Positions 18,967-29,249 are shown, counted from the first letter of the stretch. The stretch is DNA of 64,000 nt from Nocardioidaceae bacterium UBA4001 (GCA_002384855.1 DGBP01000042.1:1-64000); one strand, 5' to 3'. Made by a program: numbers and translations. Notes: generated from the letters alone by a model not told the origin.

Positions 18967-19748
18967 TCTCGTGAGCGTAGTGCGTCGCCCTGGAGCGACC
19001 CCGCCTCGATCGCGTCGAGGTCGCGTACGGCGTACCGGTGGTGCTCCCACTCCTCCTCGAGGATCACGTGAAGGCACTTCAAGGTGCTCTCCGAGCGCTC
19101 CGGGGCCCACGGGTTCTGGCGCATCACGGCCAGGTCGGCCTGCGTGACCGTGACGAGGAAGTCGCGCACCATCGCGACGTGGTCCGCCCGGACCTCGAGC
19201 ACCTCGCCGTAGGACGGAGGGACAGCCGTGAAGACCGAGAGGTCGTAGCCGTCGGTCTCGTACTCCGCGTTCGGTTGGCCCAGGGGGTGGAAGGGCTGCT
19301 CGATCTCCAGGATCGCCCCGCGCAGCCACACGTCGGTGGCCATGACCAGGTGCCGCAGGGTCTGCGCGAACGACCACTCGCGGTCCACCGAGACGTCGAC
19401 CGTCCCCTCCGGCATCGCCTCGACGCGCGCGAGCGTGGACGCCCAGGTGCGCTCGAGCGCGGCCCACGCCGCGCGCAGGCCGTCCGGGTCTCCGGCGCCC
19501 CGGTCGGCGCGGCCGGGGAAGCGACGGTTGAGCTCGGCCTCGACCAGGGGAGCCACGTCGACACCGTTGACGTGCAAGGAGCTCTCGCCGTCGAGGAGCC
19601 ACGGCGCGTCGATGTCCGCCCCCGCCACGTCGACGCCGCGCATCACGACTCCGGACAGGTCGGCGCTGACGAACCGGGCGCCACGAAGGTCGACGTCGGC
19701 GAACTGTGCTCCCCTCAGCTCGGCACCGGTGAAGCTCGGCTGTCCCAC
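18963..19748 (-). CDS. pentapeptide-repeat plus DinB-like domain protein
   Basis: A 261-residue protein. Residues about 5-50 are pentapeptide-type repeats (ELRGAQFADVDLRGARFVSA, DLSGVVMRGVDVAGADID). The rest is a DinB-like four-helix domain with WSFAQTLRHLVMATDVWLRG near residue 135 and EEEWEHHRYAVRDLDAIE at the C-terminus, supplying the expected histidines. GTG 19748 is preceded by GGGAGG and starts VGQPSFTGAELRG. The frame stays open upstream to 20183 but that part is the sigma factor remnant. Function of this fusion is not known to me; the DinB part suggests thiol-linked chemistry or metal binding. Confidence 0.82.
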   Translation of the reverse strand: MGQPSFTGAELRGAQFADVDLRGARFVSADLSGVVMRGVDVAGADIDAPWLLDGESSLHVNGVDVAPLVEAELNRRFPGRADRGAGDPDGLRAAWAALERTWASTLARVEAMPEGTVDVSVDREWSFAQTLRHLVMATDVWLRGAILEIEQPFHPLGQPNAEYETDGYDLSVFTAVPPSYGEVLEVRADHVAMVRDFLVTVTQADLAVMRQNPWAPERSESTLKCLHVILEEEWEHHRYAVRDLDAIEAGSLQGDALRSRE

Positions 19749-19807
19749 GATCGACCTCCCTTTCGCGCCGCGGCCAGCATCACTCTGGCGTGGACGAGCT
19801 CGCGCGT

Positions 19808-20236
19808 CTAGGTCATCCGGCTGAGCCCGACGGGATGCCCGAGACGGCCGAGCTTGTGCGGGTTGCGCATGGAGTAGACCCCGCGAGACCCGGCCGTCCG
19901 CCCCGACGAGGGGACGCCGGGCGGCGGCAGCGAAGCCTCCGCTGTCGGCGACCAGCACCACGTCGGGCGCGAGCACGTCCATCAGTCCCTGCACGTCGCC
20001 GGTGGGCAGAGCCTTCAGGAACCGGTCCATCACCTGCTGCTGCTCGCGATGGTCGACCTCCATCCGACGGCGTCGGCGGCGACGTACTCCTCCCGCCGGC
20101 GCGCGATCGCACGGAGCCGGTTCAGGGACAGGGCCAGGCACGCCCGCGCGTCCGGCACCGTGGAGCGCTCCACGTCCGCCCACCGCAGCCAGGTCTCCTG
20201 GACGACGTCCTCGGCGTCGACCGCCGAGCCGAGCAT
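19808..20236 (-). pseudogene. degenerate SigJ-like ECF sigma factor
   Basis: Pieces of an ECF41/SigJ-type sigma factor occur in order but in different frames. The end of region 2 is GSAVDAEDVVQETWLRWADV with LNRLRAIARRREEYV (20030-20236). The SnoaL-like C-terminal domain follows (FLKALPTGDVQGLMDVLAPD with VVLVADSGGFAAAARRPLVG). The true C-terminus RNPHKLGRL ends at a stop at 19808. Region 4, most of region 2 and parts of the SnoaL domain are gone. It cannot make a working sigma factor. Confidence 0.75.
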
Positions 20237-20239
20237 CTC

Positions 20240-20367
20240 CTCGGGTTGTGCCAGTACACGCCGACCGCGGTCGGGACCTTTCCCAGGGTCCTCGTGGCCA
20301 TCCTTCTCACCAGCGCTCCCCTGAGACCCGTGATCTCAGCCGGGGGCACTCGGGTCGTGCCTGTCAT
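20240..20367 (-). pseudogene. N-terminal fragment of a carboxymuconolactone decarboxylase-family gene
   Basis: The frame from 20367 reads MTGTTRVPPAEITGLRGALV, and then RTLGKVPTAVGVYWHNP. This is the start of AhpD/CMD-like proteins that are often found next to SigJ-type sigma genes. After about 42 codons the sequence passes directly into sigma factor region 2 in another frame, near 20238. A single deletion removed the rest of this gene and the start of the sigma gene. The 94 bp to the DHFR-like stop hold nothing else. Confidence 0.68.
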
Positions 20368-20461
20368 GTCTCCTCCATCGAACCGGATGGTCGGGTTGGT
20401 TCACCATGGAGACACCAGCCGGCGTCGGGTTGTGGCCCGTGGTCGAGCCCGTGTCCGGCCC

Positions 20462-21052
20462 TCAGCGGGTGACGGCGTACCGCACGTGCGTGGCCCAGCG
20501 CGACTGGTGCACCTCGAGCGGCTCGAGGTCGAGCTCGGGGGCGCCGTCGAACAGTGACTTGCCGGCACCGAGGAGCATCGGAGCGATGGAGAGGCAGAGC
20601 TCGTCCACCTCGCCGGCGGCGAGCGCCTGACGGATCACGTCGGCACCACCGGCGATGCGCACGGCCTTGTCTCCGGCCGCCTGCCGGGCTATCTGCAGGG
20701 CCTCGCCGAGGTCGTCGACGAAGGTGAAGCTCGGGTCGTGCGGGTCCTCGGTGCGGTGGGTGAGTACGACCAGGGTGCCGGGAAAGGGGTTCTGCCCGCC
20801 CCAGGCCCCCGCGGCGTCGTACATCCCGCGGCCGACGATGCCGGAACCGATCCGCTCGGTCCGGCCGTCGTAGTAGGCCTTGTCCTCCCCGGAGATGCCG
20901 CCGAAGTCGTGCTCGCCATCGTAGGTCCACGGCCCGCCGAAGACCCAGTAGTGGAGCCGCTCGCCGCCGACGCCGAGGCCCTGGCCGGGCCGGTCGTCGG
21001 GGCCGGTGACGAAGCCGTCGAGTGACATGGTGATGGTCGCGATGGTGGTCAT
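20462..21052 (-). CDS. dihydrofolate reductase/RibD C-terminal-like reductase
   Basis: A 196-residue protein of the RibD C-terminal/DHFR-fold family. It begins ATITMSLDGFVTGPDDRPGQ; the Rossmann-like centre has GIVGRGMYDAAGAWGG, and KAVRIAGGADVIRQALAAGEVDEL follows as two short motifs of NADPH-binding type. Such stand-alone proteins are widespread in Actinobacteria and seldom take part in folate or riboflavin synthesis. The natural substrate is unknown. Confidence 0.88.
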   Translation of the reverse strand: MTTIATITMSLDGFVTGPDDRPGQGLGVGGERLHYWVFGGPWTYDGEHDFGGISGEDKAYYDGRTERIGSGIVGRGMYDAAGAWGGQNPFPGTLVVLTHRTEDPHDPSFTFVDDLGEALQIARQAAGDKAVRIAGGADVIRQALAAGEVDELCLSIAPMLLGAGKSLFDGAPELDLEPLEVHQSRWATHVRYAVTR

Positions 21053-21188
21053 GTCAGGTTCGACCGTCCGTCCCCGGAGAACTCATCGCTGCTGGCCTGT
21101 GGGGAGGTGGTCGGTCCAGTCTCGCGCGGTCAGCGCACGACCTTGACCGAACGCCTGCATCGACGGGGGGCGCGATAAGGTCCGCCTC

Positions 21189-21686
21189 ATGACAGCACCG
21201 CACCCGACGTACCAGCAGCTCGAGGCTCTGCCGGCGTACGTCCAGCAGCCGGTCCCGATCGCGTTCGAGGACGCCAACGGCCACCTGAACGTCCGCCACT
21301 ACACCGGAATCGCGAGCGAGGGGCTCGACGAGTCGCTGGTCCCGCTGGGAGTCCCGCAGAACTGGCCCGCCACCGGGCACGCGTGCTTCTCCGCAGAGCA
21401 CCACCTGACCTATCTCGCCGAGCTACGGACCGGCGACAAGATGTCGGCGCGCGTTCGGCTGCTCGGGCGGTCCGAGCGGGCCGCTCACGCCCTGGTGTAC
21501 CTGCTCGACGACTCGCATCAGCGGCTGAGCTTCGTGATGGAGGAGATCTTCCTCCACATCGACATGGAGACCCGTCAGACGGCTCCCTGGCCCGACGACG
21601 TCGCGACCGCCTTCGACCGGCGGATCGCCGAGGACGCCGTGCTGCCATGGGAGACCGACGCGTCAGGTTGCCTCGGCCTGCGCTGA
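21189..21686 (+). CDS. hotdog-fold acyl-CoA thioesterase-like protein
   Basis: A 165-residue single-domain hotdog protein. It has IAFEDANGHLNVRHYTGIAS, with the Asp/Asn-Gly-His segment that marks 4-hydroxybenzoyl-CoA thioesterase-type enzymes. FSAEHHLTYLAELRTGDKM forms the central helix-strand. The substrate is not readable. The start follows the AT-poor gap 21053-21188. It may be transcribed on its own. Confidence 0.82.
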   Translation: MTAPHPTYQQLEALPAYVQQPVPIAFEDANGHLNVRHYTGIASEGLDESLVPLGVPQNWPATGHACFSAEHHLTYLAELRTGDKMSARVRLLGRSERAAHALVYLLDDSHQRLSFVMEEIFLHIDMETRQTAPWPDDVATAFDRRIAEDAVLPWETDASGCLGLR

Positions 21687-21783
21687 CGGCAGCATCATCC
21701 GCACGGCCGTCGTCGCCGCCCCCCGGGCCCCCTACCGGCGGGCCCTGCGCCGCGTCGCCGTGGCCCCAGATTACGCGAAAGTC

Positions 21784-21812
21784 TTGATTCACTCCAGATC
21801 GGCGAGAATACT
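21784..21812 (+). promoter_or_regulatory. promoter of furA-katG, likely leaderless transcript
   Basis: A -35-like TTGATT (21784-21789) and a -10-like AATACT (21807-21812) are separated by 17 bp. The predicted transcription start then falls at 21819-21820, exactly on the furA GTG. A leaderless furA message and an AT-richer FurA operator in this position are known in mycobacteria; here both are inferred. Confidence 0.6.
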
Positions 21813-21819
21813 TCCGAGC

Positions 21820-22293
21820 GTGCCCACGGCCACGGAGTTCGAGCACCTGCTGCGAGGGGCCGCCCTGCGCGTGACCCGGCCTCGCCTCGCGGTGCTGACG
21901 GCAGTGCACGCGCACCCGCACGCCGAGACGGTCACGATCTTCGAGGCCGTGCGCGGTGAGCTCCCCGAGGTGTCCCAGCAGGCGGTCTACGACGTGCTGC
22001 GGGCGTTGACCGACGCCGGCCTGGTACGCCGCATCCAGCCGGCCGGCTCGGTGGCCCGCTACGAGTCGCGGGTCGGCGACAACCACCACCACATGGTGTG
22101 CCGGTCCTGCCACGCCATCGCCGACGTCGACTGCGCCGTCGGCGAGGCACCGTGCCTGAGCGCCTCCGACGACCGGGGCTACGCGATCGACGAAGCAGAG
22201 GTCACCTACTGGGGTGTGTGCCCCGCATGCGCCTCGGAACCGACGAGCGCAACGAGCCCGACGAGACAACCCACCACCAACCCAGGAGAATGA
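21820..22293 (+). CDS. furA: Fur-family regulator of catalase-peroxidase (FurA)
   Basis: A 157-residue Fur protein. The winged HTH has RVTRPRLAVLTAVHAHPHAE and QQAVYDVLRALTDAGLVRRI. The regulatory histidine-rich segment DNHHHMVCRSCHAIADVDC follows, and a second Cys pair, CPAC, is near residue 140; together they can form the structural zinc site. GTG 21820 is preferred over the upstream frame start 21760, which would put the promoter inside the gene. The katG start is 1 bp past its stop. In Actinobacteria this arrangement represses katG until peroxide oxidises FurA. Confidence 0.9.
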   Translation: MPTATEFEHLLRGAALRVTRPRLAVLTAVHAHPHAETVTIFEAVRGELPEVSQQAVYDVLRALTDAGLVRRIQPAGSVARYESRVGDNHHHMVCRSCHAIADVDCAVGEAPCLSASDDRGYAIDEAEVTYWGVCPACASEPTSATSPTRQPTTNPGE

Positions 22294-22294
22294 C

Positions 22295-24481
<2,187 letters not shown>

Positions 24482-24495
24482 GCACTACCTTGGAG

Positions 24496-24528
24496 GGCCT
24501 CGGCCACCGACGCTGGTCGGCCGAGGCC
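24496..24528 (+). terminator. terminator after katG
   Basis: Arms GGCCTCGGCC and GGCCGAGGCC pair perfectly over 10 bp, with a short inner ACC/GGT extension, 15 bp after the katG stop. No T-tract follows, as is common in high-GC Actinobacteria. Confidence 0.8.
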
Positions 24529-24563
24529 ATGGGGTTGTGGGCCGCCCGGCGGGAGGTGGTCCC

Positions 24564-24951
24564 TCACCCGTCGAGCAAGTCGAGTGCGGAGTACCAGATC
24601 CGGGCGGGCTGCTCCCAGCTCGGACCGTCCAGGGCGGTCGCGGCGAGGTGGAACGCGCGGTTCGGGATGCCGGAGTTCAGGTGCACGCCGCCGTTGTCCT
24701 CAGCGGTGTGCACGTAGTCGTCCAGGTGGCCGACCTGCGGGTCCCTCCCCAGGACGGGGTCGTCGTACGCCGTAGCGGGTGCGGACATCGACCACAGCGC
24801 GCTGCCCCTGACCGACGGCAGCCGCCCGTCGACCGCGCAGCTGGGCGTCGATCGCCAGGGTGCGGTGACCGCACCGCGCGACGTCGGCGTCGACGTGCGC
24901 CGAGGCCAGGCGGTGCAGGAGGTACGGCGGGATGAAGTGGCACGGGCTCAT
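24564..24951 (-). pseudogene. remnant of a protealysin-like M4 metallopeptidase
   Basis: The N-terminal propeptide start CHFIPPYLLHRLASAHVDAD (from ATG 24951) is followed after a deletion by the C-terminal catalytic segment ALWSMSAPATAYDDPVLG. That segment continues with VHTAEDNGGVHLNSGIPN and RIWYSALDLL in another frame, and stops at 24564. The HExxH zinc motif and most of the catalytic domain (about 200 residues) are missing, and the end is short. It is not functional. Confidence 0.75.
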
Positions 24952-24960
24952 GTCCCACAC

Positions 24961-25947
24961 CTACCGGTCGCCACCGACATGTGGACGGGAGCCCGCACCT
25001 GCCGCGCGTGTGTACCTCACCCCCAGCACACGCAGGTGCTCGACAAGCTCGGGTGGCTCGAGCACCTCGAAGTCGACGTCGAGGAAGCCGAGGTAGACCG
25101 CGAGCACCGGCAGCGTGTCGGCCCCGGTGTGGAACTCGCAGGTCGCGTCGTCGACCCTCTCCAGGGTGCCCATGGCGGGGGTGACCCGCTCGGCGAGGAC
25201 GTCGAAGGGCGCGTGCAGGCGGACCCGTGCTCGGTGTCGCCAGACCGCCTCGCGCGCGCTGCGGGCGACGTACCCGCCGACGTCGGGCTCGGGTGGTTCA
25301 CGGGGCGCGAACCGAGGTCCGTTCGGTGTGCGCAACCTCATCCGGTCGACGCGAAAGGTCCGCCAGTCCGATCGGACCACGTCCCAGGCGAGGAGATACC
25401 ACCGTCGGTCGACGTGAACCAGCCGGTGCGGCTCGGAGTCGCGCCGGCTGCTCTGCCGGTCGTGGTCCGTGTAGTGGAAGCGCAACCGCTCGCGGTCGTG
25501 GATCGCGCCGGCGACCGCGGTCAGCACGTCGGGGTCGACCGTGGGCCCGGCGCCCGGCACACCGACCATGGCGGCGGCCAGCCTCCCCACCCGGTGCCGA
25601 AGCCGCGAAGGCAGCACGTGTTCGAGCTTGGCCAGCGCACGCACGGACGCCTCCTCCATCCCGCCGACGCTGCCGCCGACCGCAGAACGCAGGCCCACCG
25701 CCACCGCGCAGGCCTCGTCGTCGTCGAGCAGCAGCGGTGGCAGGGCCGCGCCGACCCCGAGCCGGTAGCCGCCCGTTCGCCCCGGAGCCGCCTCGACCGG
25801 GTAGCCCAGCTCGCGCAGTCGGCGTACGTCGTTGCGCACCGTCCGCGGACCCACCTCCAGCCGCGCGCCCAGCTCGGCCCCGGACCAGTCCCGGCGTGCC
25901 TGCAGGAGGGAGAGGAGCTGCAGCAGCCGCGCGGATGTCGCCAACAT
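24961..25947 (-). CDS. WYL-domain transcriptional regulator (YafY-like)
   Basis: A 328-residue regulator. The N-terminal HTH_11/DeoR-like domain covers residues 1-60 (LLQLLSLLQARRDWSGAELG, VGPRTVRNDVRRLRELG). The WYL domain is at about 145-225 (RLRFHYTDHDRQ, HRLVHVDRRWYLLAWDV) and a WCX C-terminal segment follows. ATG 25947 begins MLATSARLLQL; the longer frame from 26016 would run through the operator. It is divergent from the epoxide hydrolase gene, and a perfect palindrome lies between the starts. It is therefore probably an autoregulator that also controls that hydrolase. Confidence 0.9.
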   Translation of the reverse strand: MLATSARLLQLLSLLQARRDWSGAELGARLEVGPRTVRNDVRRLRELGYPVEAAPGRTGGYRLGVGAALPPLLLDDDEACAVAVGLRSAVGGSVGGMEEASVRALAKLEHVLPSRLRHRVGRLAAAMVGVPGAGPTVDPDVLTAVAGAIHDRERLRFHYTDHDRQSSRRDSEPHRLVHVDRRWYLLAWDVVRSDWRTFRVDRMRLRTPNGPRFAPREPPEPDVGGYVARSAREAVWRHRARVRLHAPFDVLAERVTPAMGTLERVDDATCEFHTGADTLPVLAVYLGFLDVDFEVLEPPELVEHLRVLGVRYTRAAGAGSRPHVGGDR

Positions 25948-25964
25948 TCGTCGATCATCGCAGA

Positions 25965-25989
25965 ATTGCGGAACGAGATGTTCCGCAAT
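25965..25989. promoter_or_regulatory. perfect inverted repeat, probable WYL-regulator operator
   Basis: ATTGCGGAAC and GTTCCGCAAT are perfect 10-bp inverted arms around the 5-bp spacer GAGAT. The site lies 17 bp from the WYL regulator start and 19 bp from the epoxide hydrolase start. It is AT-richer than its surroundings and fits a dimer spanning two turns. Confidence 0.78.
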
Positions 25990-26008
25990 GATCCTTAGCG
26001 TGGCGGCC

Positions 26009-27184
26009 ATGAACACACCACAGATCAGGCCCTACGTCCTCGACGTGCCCCAGGCCGACCTCAACGACCTCCACGTCCGACTGGCGCGGACCCGCTGGGC
26101 GCCCGAGCTGCCCGGCGTCGGGTGGGAGCGGGGCGTCCCGGTCGGCTACCTGCGCGGGCTCGCTGCCTACTGGCGCGACGGTTTCGACTGGCGTGCCCAG
26201 GAGCGTCGGCTCAACGAGCTCCCTCAGTTCACCACGACCGTGGACGGCCAGGACCTCCACTTCTTCCACGTCCGGTCGCCCGAGCCGGACGCCGTACCCC
26301 TCCTGGTCAGCCACGGCTGGCCGAGCAGCCCCATCGAGTTCCAGAAGGTGGTCGGCCCCCTCTCCGATCCCCGAAGCCACGGGGGTGATCCCGGGCAGGC
26401 CTTCCACGTGGTGATGCCCACGCTGCCCGGCTTCGGTCTCTCGCCACGGGTGACCAGTAGCGGCTGGGGACTTCCCCGCACCGTGGACGCCTTCGCCGAG
26501 CTGATGCGCCGGCTCGGCTACGAGCGCTATGGCACGCAGGGCGGCGATATCGGAGCCGGCGTCGCCCTCATGCTCGCCGGGGTCGCGCCGGAGGCGGTGA
26601 TCGGCGTTCACATGAACGGTCCGACCGCGTACGGCTCGATCCCCGAGAACGTCGAGCTCGGCGAGCGTGACCGGGAGCGGGCCCGTCGCTCGGCAGAGCT
26701 CGAGACCACCGGGGCCGGTTACCTGGCGCTCCAGGCCAACCAGCCGTCCACGATCGGCGTGGCGCTGCAGGACTCGCCGGCCGCGCAGCTGGCGTGGATC
26801 GTCGAGAAGTTCCAGGCCTGGACAGACCCGAGCAAGGCGCTGCCGGAGGACGCCGTGGACCGCGACCAGCTGCTGACCTCGGTGAGCGCCACCTGGTTCA
26901 GTGGAGCGGGGGCGGCTTCGGCGCACTTCGTGTACGAGAGCATGCACGCGGACATCGCCTGGACGGCACCGGGCGACGAGGATGCCTCGTCCGGCTGGCA
27001 GGACGGTCCGTCGGTGCCGGTAGGCGTCGCGGTGTTCGCCGCAGACACCTCGATCCGGGCCCTCGTCGACACCGGCAACGTGACGCGCTGGACGGAGTAC
27101 GACGCGGGCGGGCACTTCCCGGCGATGGAGGTCCCGGACCTGCTCGTCGGGGACGTCCGAGCCTTCTTCGCGACGCTCCGCTGA
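26009..27184 (+). CDS. epoxide hydrolase, alpha/beta-hydrolase fold with EHN domain
   Basis: A 391-residue epoxide hydrolase. The N-terminal EHN domain covers residues about 5-110 (DLHVRLARTRWAPELPG, WRAQERRLNELPQF). The oxyanion segment is SHGWPSSPIEFQKVV. The nucleophile aspartate is in YGTQGGDIGAGVAL, where typical enzymes have GGDWG. The catalytic histidine is in AGGHFPAMEVPDLL. These features fit juvenile hormone/microsomal-type hydrolases that add water to epoxides. ATG 26009 is 20 bp beyond the operator. The WYL regulator next door may sense an epoxide or a related stress signal. Confidence 0.9.
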   Translation: MNTPQIRPYVLDVPQADLNDLHVRLARTRWAPELPGVGWERGVPVGYLRGLAAYWRDGFDWRAQERRLNELPQFTTTVDGQDLHFFHVRSPEPDAVPLLVSHGWPSSPIEFQKVVGPLSDPRSHGGDPGQAFHVVMPTLPGFGLSPRVTSSGWGLPRTVDAFAELMRRLGYERYGTQGGDIGAGVALMLAGVAPEAVIGVHMNGPTAYGSIPENVELGERDRERARRSAELETTGAGYLALQANQPSTIGVALQDSPAAQLAWIVEKFQAWTDPSKALPEDAVDRDQLLTSVSATWFSGAGAASAHFVYESMHADIAWTAPGDEDASSGWQDGPSVPVGVAVFAADTSIRALVDTGNVTRWTEYDAGGHFPAMEVPDLLVGDVRAFFATLR

Positions 27185-27382
27185 GCGTGCGCTGCAGGAC
27201 CGTTTCATGGCGGTCGCCGGCACTTCGTCACCGGGCGACCTGATCCTCCCGGACCGGGCCCTTCGGCGGTGGCACATGGCTCCGGCTCGCTATCGCCGTC
27301 GGACGGACCCAGGAGGACGCTGGCAGGAGATAGGGGCGGTGTCCCCAGTCCGGACCGACCGCCTCCTGCTCGCGGGGGAGTC

Positions 27383-27781
27383 ATGAACAGAACAGCTCGT
27401 TGTGCCACCGCTCTGGTGGCCACCATGGCGGCAGGGATCTCGTTGGCGGGCGTCGCGCCGGCCCAGTCCGAGACCCTTGTGCCCAGCCGGGTGACCGTCA
27501 CGTCCACCGACTACACGCCTGCCTCCGGGGAGACTTTCCGCCTGTACGGCGCCGTGCGGTCCGACGGTGGGCGGGTGCCCGCGACCATCCGGGTGAAGAC
27601 CTTCCGCGACGGCAAGTGGGTCCAGCTCTCCGGCGCCGTCGTGCACACAAACCGCTACGACCGCTACCGCATCCGCGTCGTCCTGCAGATGAAGGGTGAG
27701 CGACTGCTGCGGGTCATCGGCAACCCGGACGACGACAGCATCGCCACCGTGCGCAAGACCATCACCGTCGACGTCCACTGA
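27383..27781 (+). CDS. small secreted protein of unknown function
   Basis: A 132-residue protein with a clear Sec signal peptide. It starts MNRTARCATALVATMAAG and has a likely signal peptidase I site after VAPAQS (about residue 28). The mature part is rich in beta-strand (VTSTDYTPASGETFRLYGAV, TIRVKTFRDGKWVQLSG) and resembles a single Ig-like domain. ATG 27383 follows GCGGGGGAG. I recognise no family. The 200 bp before it contain no gene. Confidence 0.78.
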   Translation: MNRTARCATALVATMAAGISLAGVAPAQSETLVPSRVTVTSTDYTPASGETFRLYGAVRSDGGRVPATIRVKTFRDGKWVQLSGAVVHTNRYDRYRIRVVLQMKGERLLRVIGNPDDDSIATVRKTITVDVH

Positions 27782-27857
27782 CCGACGCCGCCTCGTCGCG
27801 ATCGGCCACACCCGCAACCCGGTTGACCCGCGAGCCCGCCGCACCCTCAATGGTGAG

Positions 27858-28421
27858 GTGAGCAGTCCGCGCGTGGTCGTCCTGGTCGAGGGCAACAGCG
27901 ACCGAGTGGCGCTGCAGGCCGTGGCGAGGCGCACCGGCCGCAACCTCGCCGACGAGGGTGTCGAGGTCGTCGCGATGGGTGGGATCACCAACACCCGGAC
28001 ATGGGCCTCGCGCTACGGGCCACATGGGCTCGACGTCCCCTTGGCCGGGCTGTACGACGCCGCGGACGAGGCCAAGCTCCGGCGCGGTCTCGTGGCCGCA
28101 GGGGTGGTGAGCATGCGCCTCGAGCCGGACGACCTTCCCGCCCGGGGGTTTTACAAGTGCTCTGCGGACCTGGAGGACGAGCTCATCCGCGCGCTCGGTG
28201 TCGAGGGCGTCGAGGAGGTCATCGAGGCCGCCGGCGAAGGGCGCTCGCTACGGATCCTGGCCGGCATGCCCGTCCAGCGCACCTGGTCGCGCGAGGCGGT
28301 GCTGCGGCGGTTCCTGGGGTCCCGGTCGGGGCGGAAGTCGCGTTATGCGGCGCTGTTCGTCGAGGCGTTGGAGCCCGACCGGCTGCCGGAGCCGTTGACC
28401 GCTGTGCTCGCAACAGCCTGA
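27858..28421 (+). CDS. stand-alone TOPRIM-domain protein
   Basis: A 187-residue protein with the TOPRIM signature: the glutamate in VVVLVEGNSDRVALQAVA near residue 12 and the acidic GLYDAADEAK near 65. The layout resembles the OLD-family/DUF-type TOPRIM nucleases without the ATPase half. GTG 27858 is the first start that keeps the TOPRIM domain at the N-terminus. Its substrate is unknown; nucleic acid cleavage or nucleotide chemistry is a family-based guess. It precedes the VOC gene by 47 bp on the same strand. Confidence 0.75.
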   Translation: MSSPRVVVLVEGNSDRVALQAVARRTGRNLADEGVEVVAMGGITNTRTWASRYGPHGLDVPLAGLYDAADEAKLRRGLVAAGVVSMRLEPDDLPARGFYKCSADLEDELIRALGVEGVEEVIEAAGEGRSLRILAGMPVQRTWSREAVLRRFLGSRSGRKSRYAALFVEALEPDRLPEPLTAVLATA

Positions 28422-28468
28422 GCGTGTTCGTCCGCGCGTGCCCCGGCCTCCTGCGTAGCGTGCAGGTC

Positions 28469-28879
28469 ATGACGCACCCGACGCCCTACCTGCACCTGCC
28501 CGGTACCACCCGCGAGGCCTTGAGCTTCTACGGCGACGTCTTCGGCTGTGGAGTCCGGCTCCACACCTTCGAGGAGTTCAACAGGACGGACGGGCCCCCC
28601 GACGCCATCGCGCACGGCTACCTCGCCGAAGGGCCGGTCGCGCTCTATGCCGCGGACGTCGCCGGCGACGAGCCCCCCTTCAGGTGTGAAGGCATGATGC
28701 TCTCCCTGCTCGGCACCGCCGAGCCCGCCACCTTGCGCGCCTGGTTCGTCGGCCTCTCCGACGGTGGGCGCGTGGTCGACGACCTGCAGGAGCGGCCCTG
28801 GGGTGCCTCCGACGGCCAGGTCGTCGACCGCTACGGCCTGCACTGGCTCATCGGGTTCGAGGGCGAGGAGAACGACTGA
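28469..28879 (+). CDS. VOC/glyoxalase-fold protein (PhnB-like)
   Basis: A 136-residue protein that starts TPYLHLPGTTREALSFYGDV, typical of the PhnB branch of the VOC superfamily. FEEFNRTDGPPDAIAHGYLA and SDGGRVVDDLQERPWGASDG follow, and it ends in RYGLHWLIGFEG. The metal-ligand pattern is incomplete, as in many members that bind but may not catalyse. ATG 28469 is used; the frame upstream overlaps the TOPRIM gene in another frame. Confidence 0.85.
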   Translation: MTHPTPYLHLPGTTREALSFYGDVFGCGVRLHTFEEFNRTDGPPDAIAHGYLAEGPVALYAADVAGDEPPFRCEGMMLSLLGTAEPATLRAWFVGLSDGGRVVDDLQERPWGASDGQVVDRYGLHWLIGFEGEEND

Positions 28880-28907
28880 GGGCGGTCGCGGCGTAGCTGC
28901 GTCGGCC

Positions 28908-29249
28908 TCAGGTCGCGCGCGGTGCGTACATGATCACCGCGACCCCGACGAGGCAGATCAGGGCGCCGGCGACGTCGTACCTGTCCGGGCGGAACCCGTC
29001 GAGTGCCATGCCCCACGCCAACGACCCGGCGACGAAGACTCCGCCGTACGCGGCCAGGATGCGCCCGAAGTGGGCCTCCGGCTGGAACGTGGCGACGAAC
29101 CCGTAGAGGCCCAGGGCGACGACCCCGGCGCCGGCCCACAGCCAGCCGCGGTTCTCTCGCACGGCCTGCCACACCATCCACGCACCCCCGATCTCGGCCA
29201 GCGCAGCCACGAGGAACAGGAGCACGGACCGGGTGATCGTCATGGTCAC
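28908..29249 (-). CDS. YnfA/UPF0060 family membrane protein
   Basis: A 113-residue small multidrug resistance-like membrane protein with four hydrophobic segments. It includes LFLVAALAEIGGAWMVWQAV, FGRILAAYGGVFVAGSLAWG and DVAGALICLVGVAVIMYAPR. The length and the GGVFV segment match the UPF0060 family. ATG at 29243 is an alternative. It is convergent with the VOC gene. Confidence 0.92.
   Translation of the reverse strand: MTMTITRSVLLFLVAALAEIGGAWMVWQAVRENRGWLWAGAGVVALGLYGFVATFQPEAHFGRILAAYGGVFVAGSLAWGMALDGFRPDRYDVAGALICLVGVAVIMYAPRAT

Noticed and set aside
21760..21819. Start of furA at 21760
   Set aside because: This would place the promoter elements TTGATT and AATACT inside the gene and add 20 residues not seen in Fur proteins.
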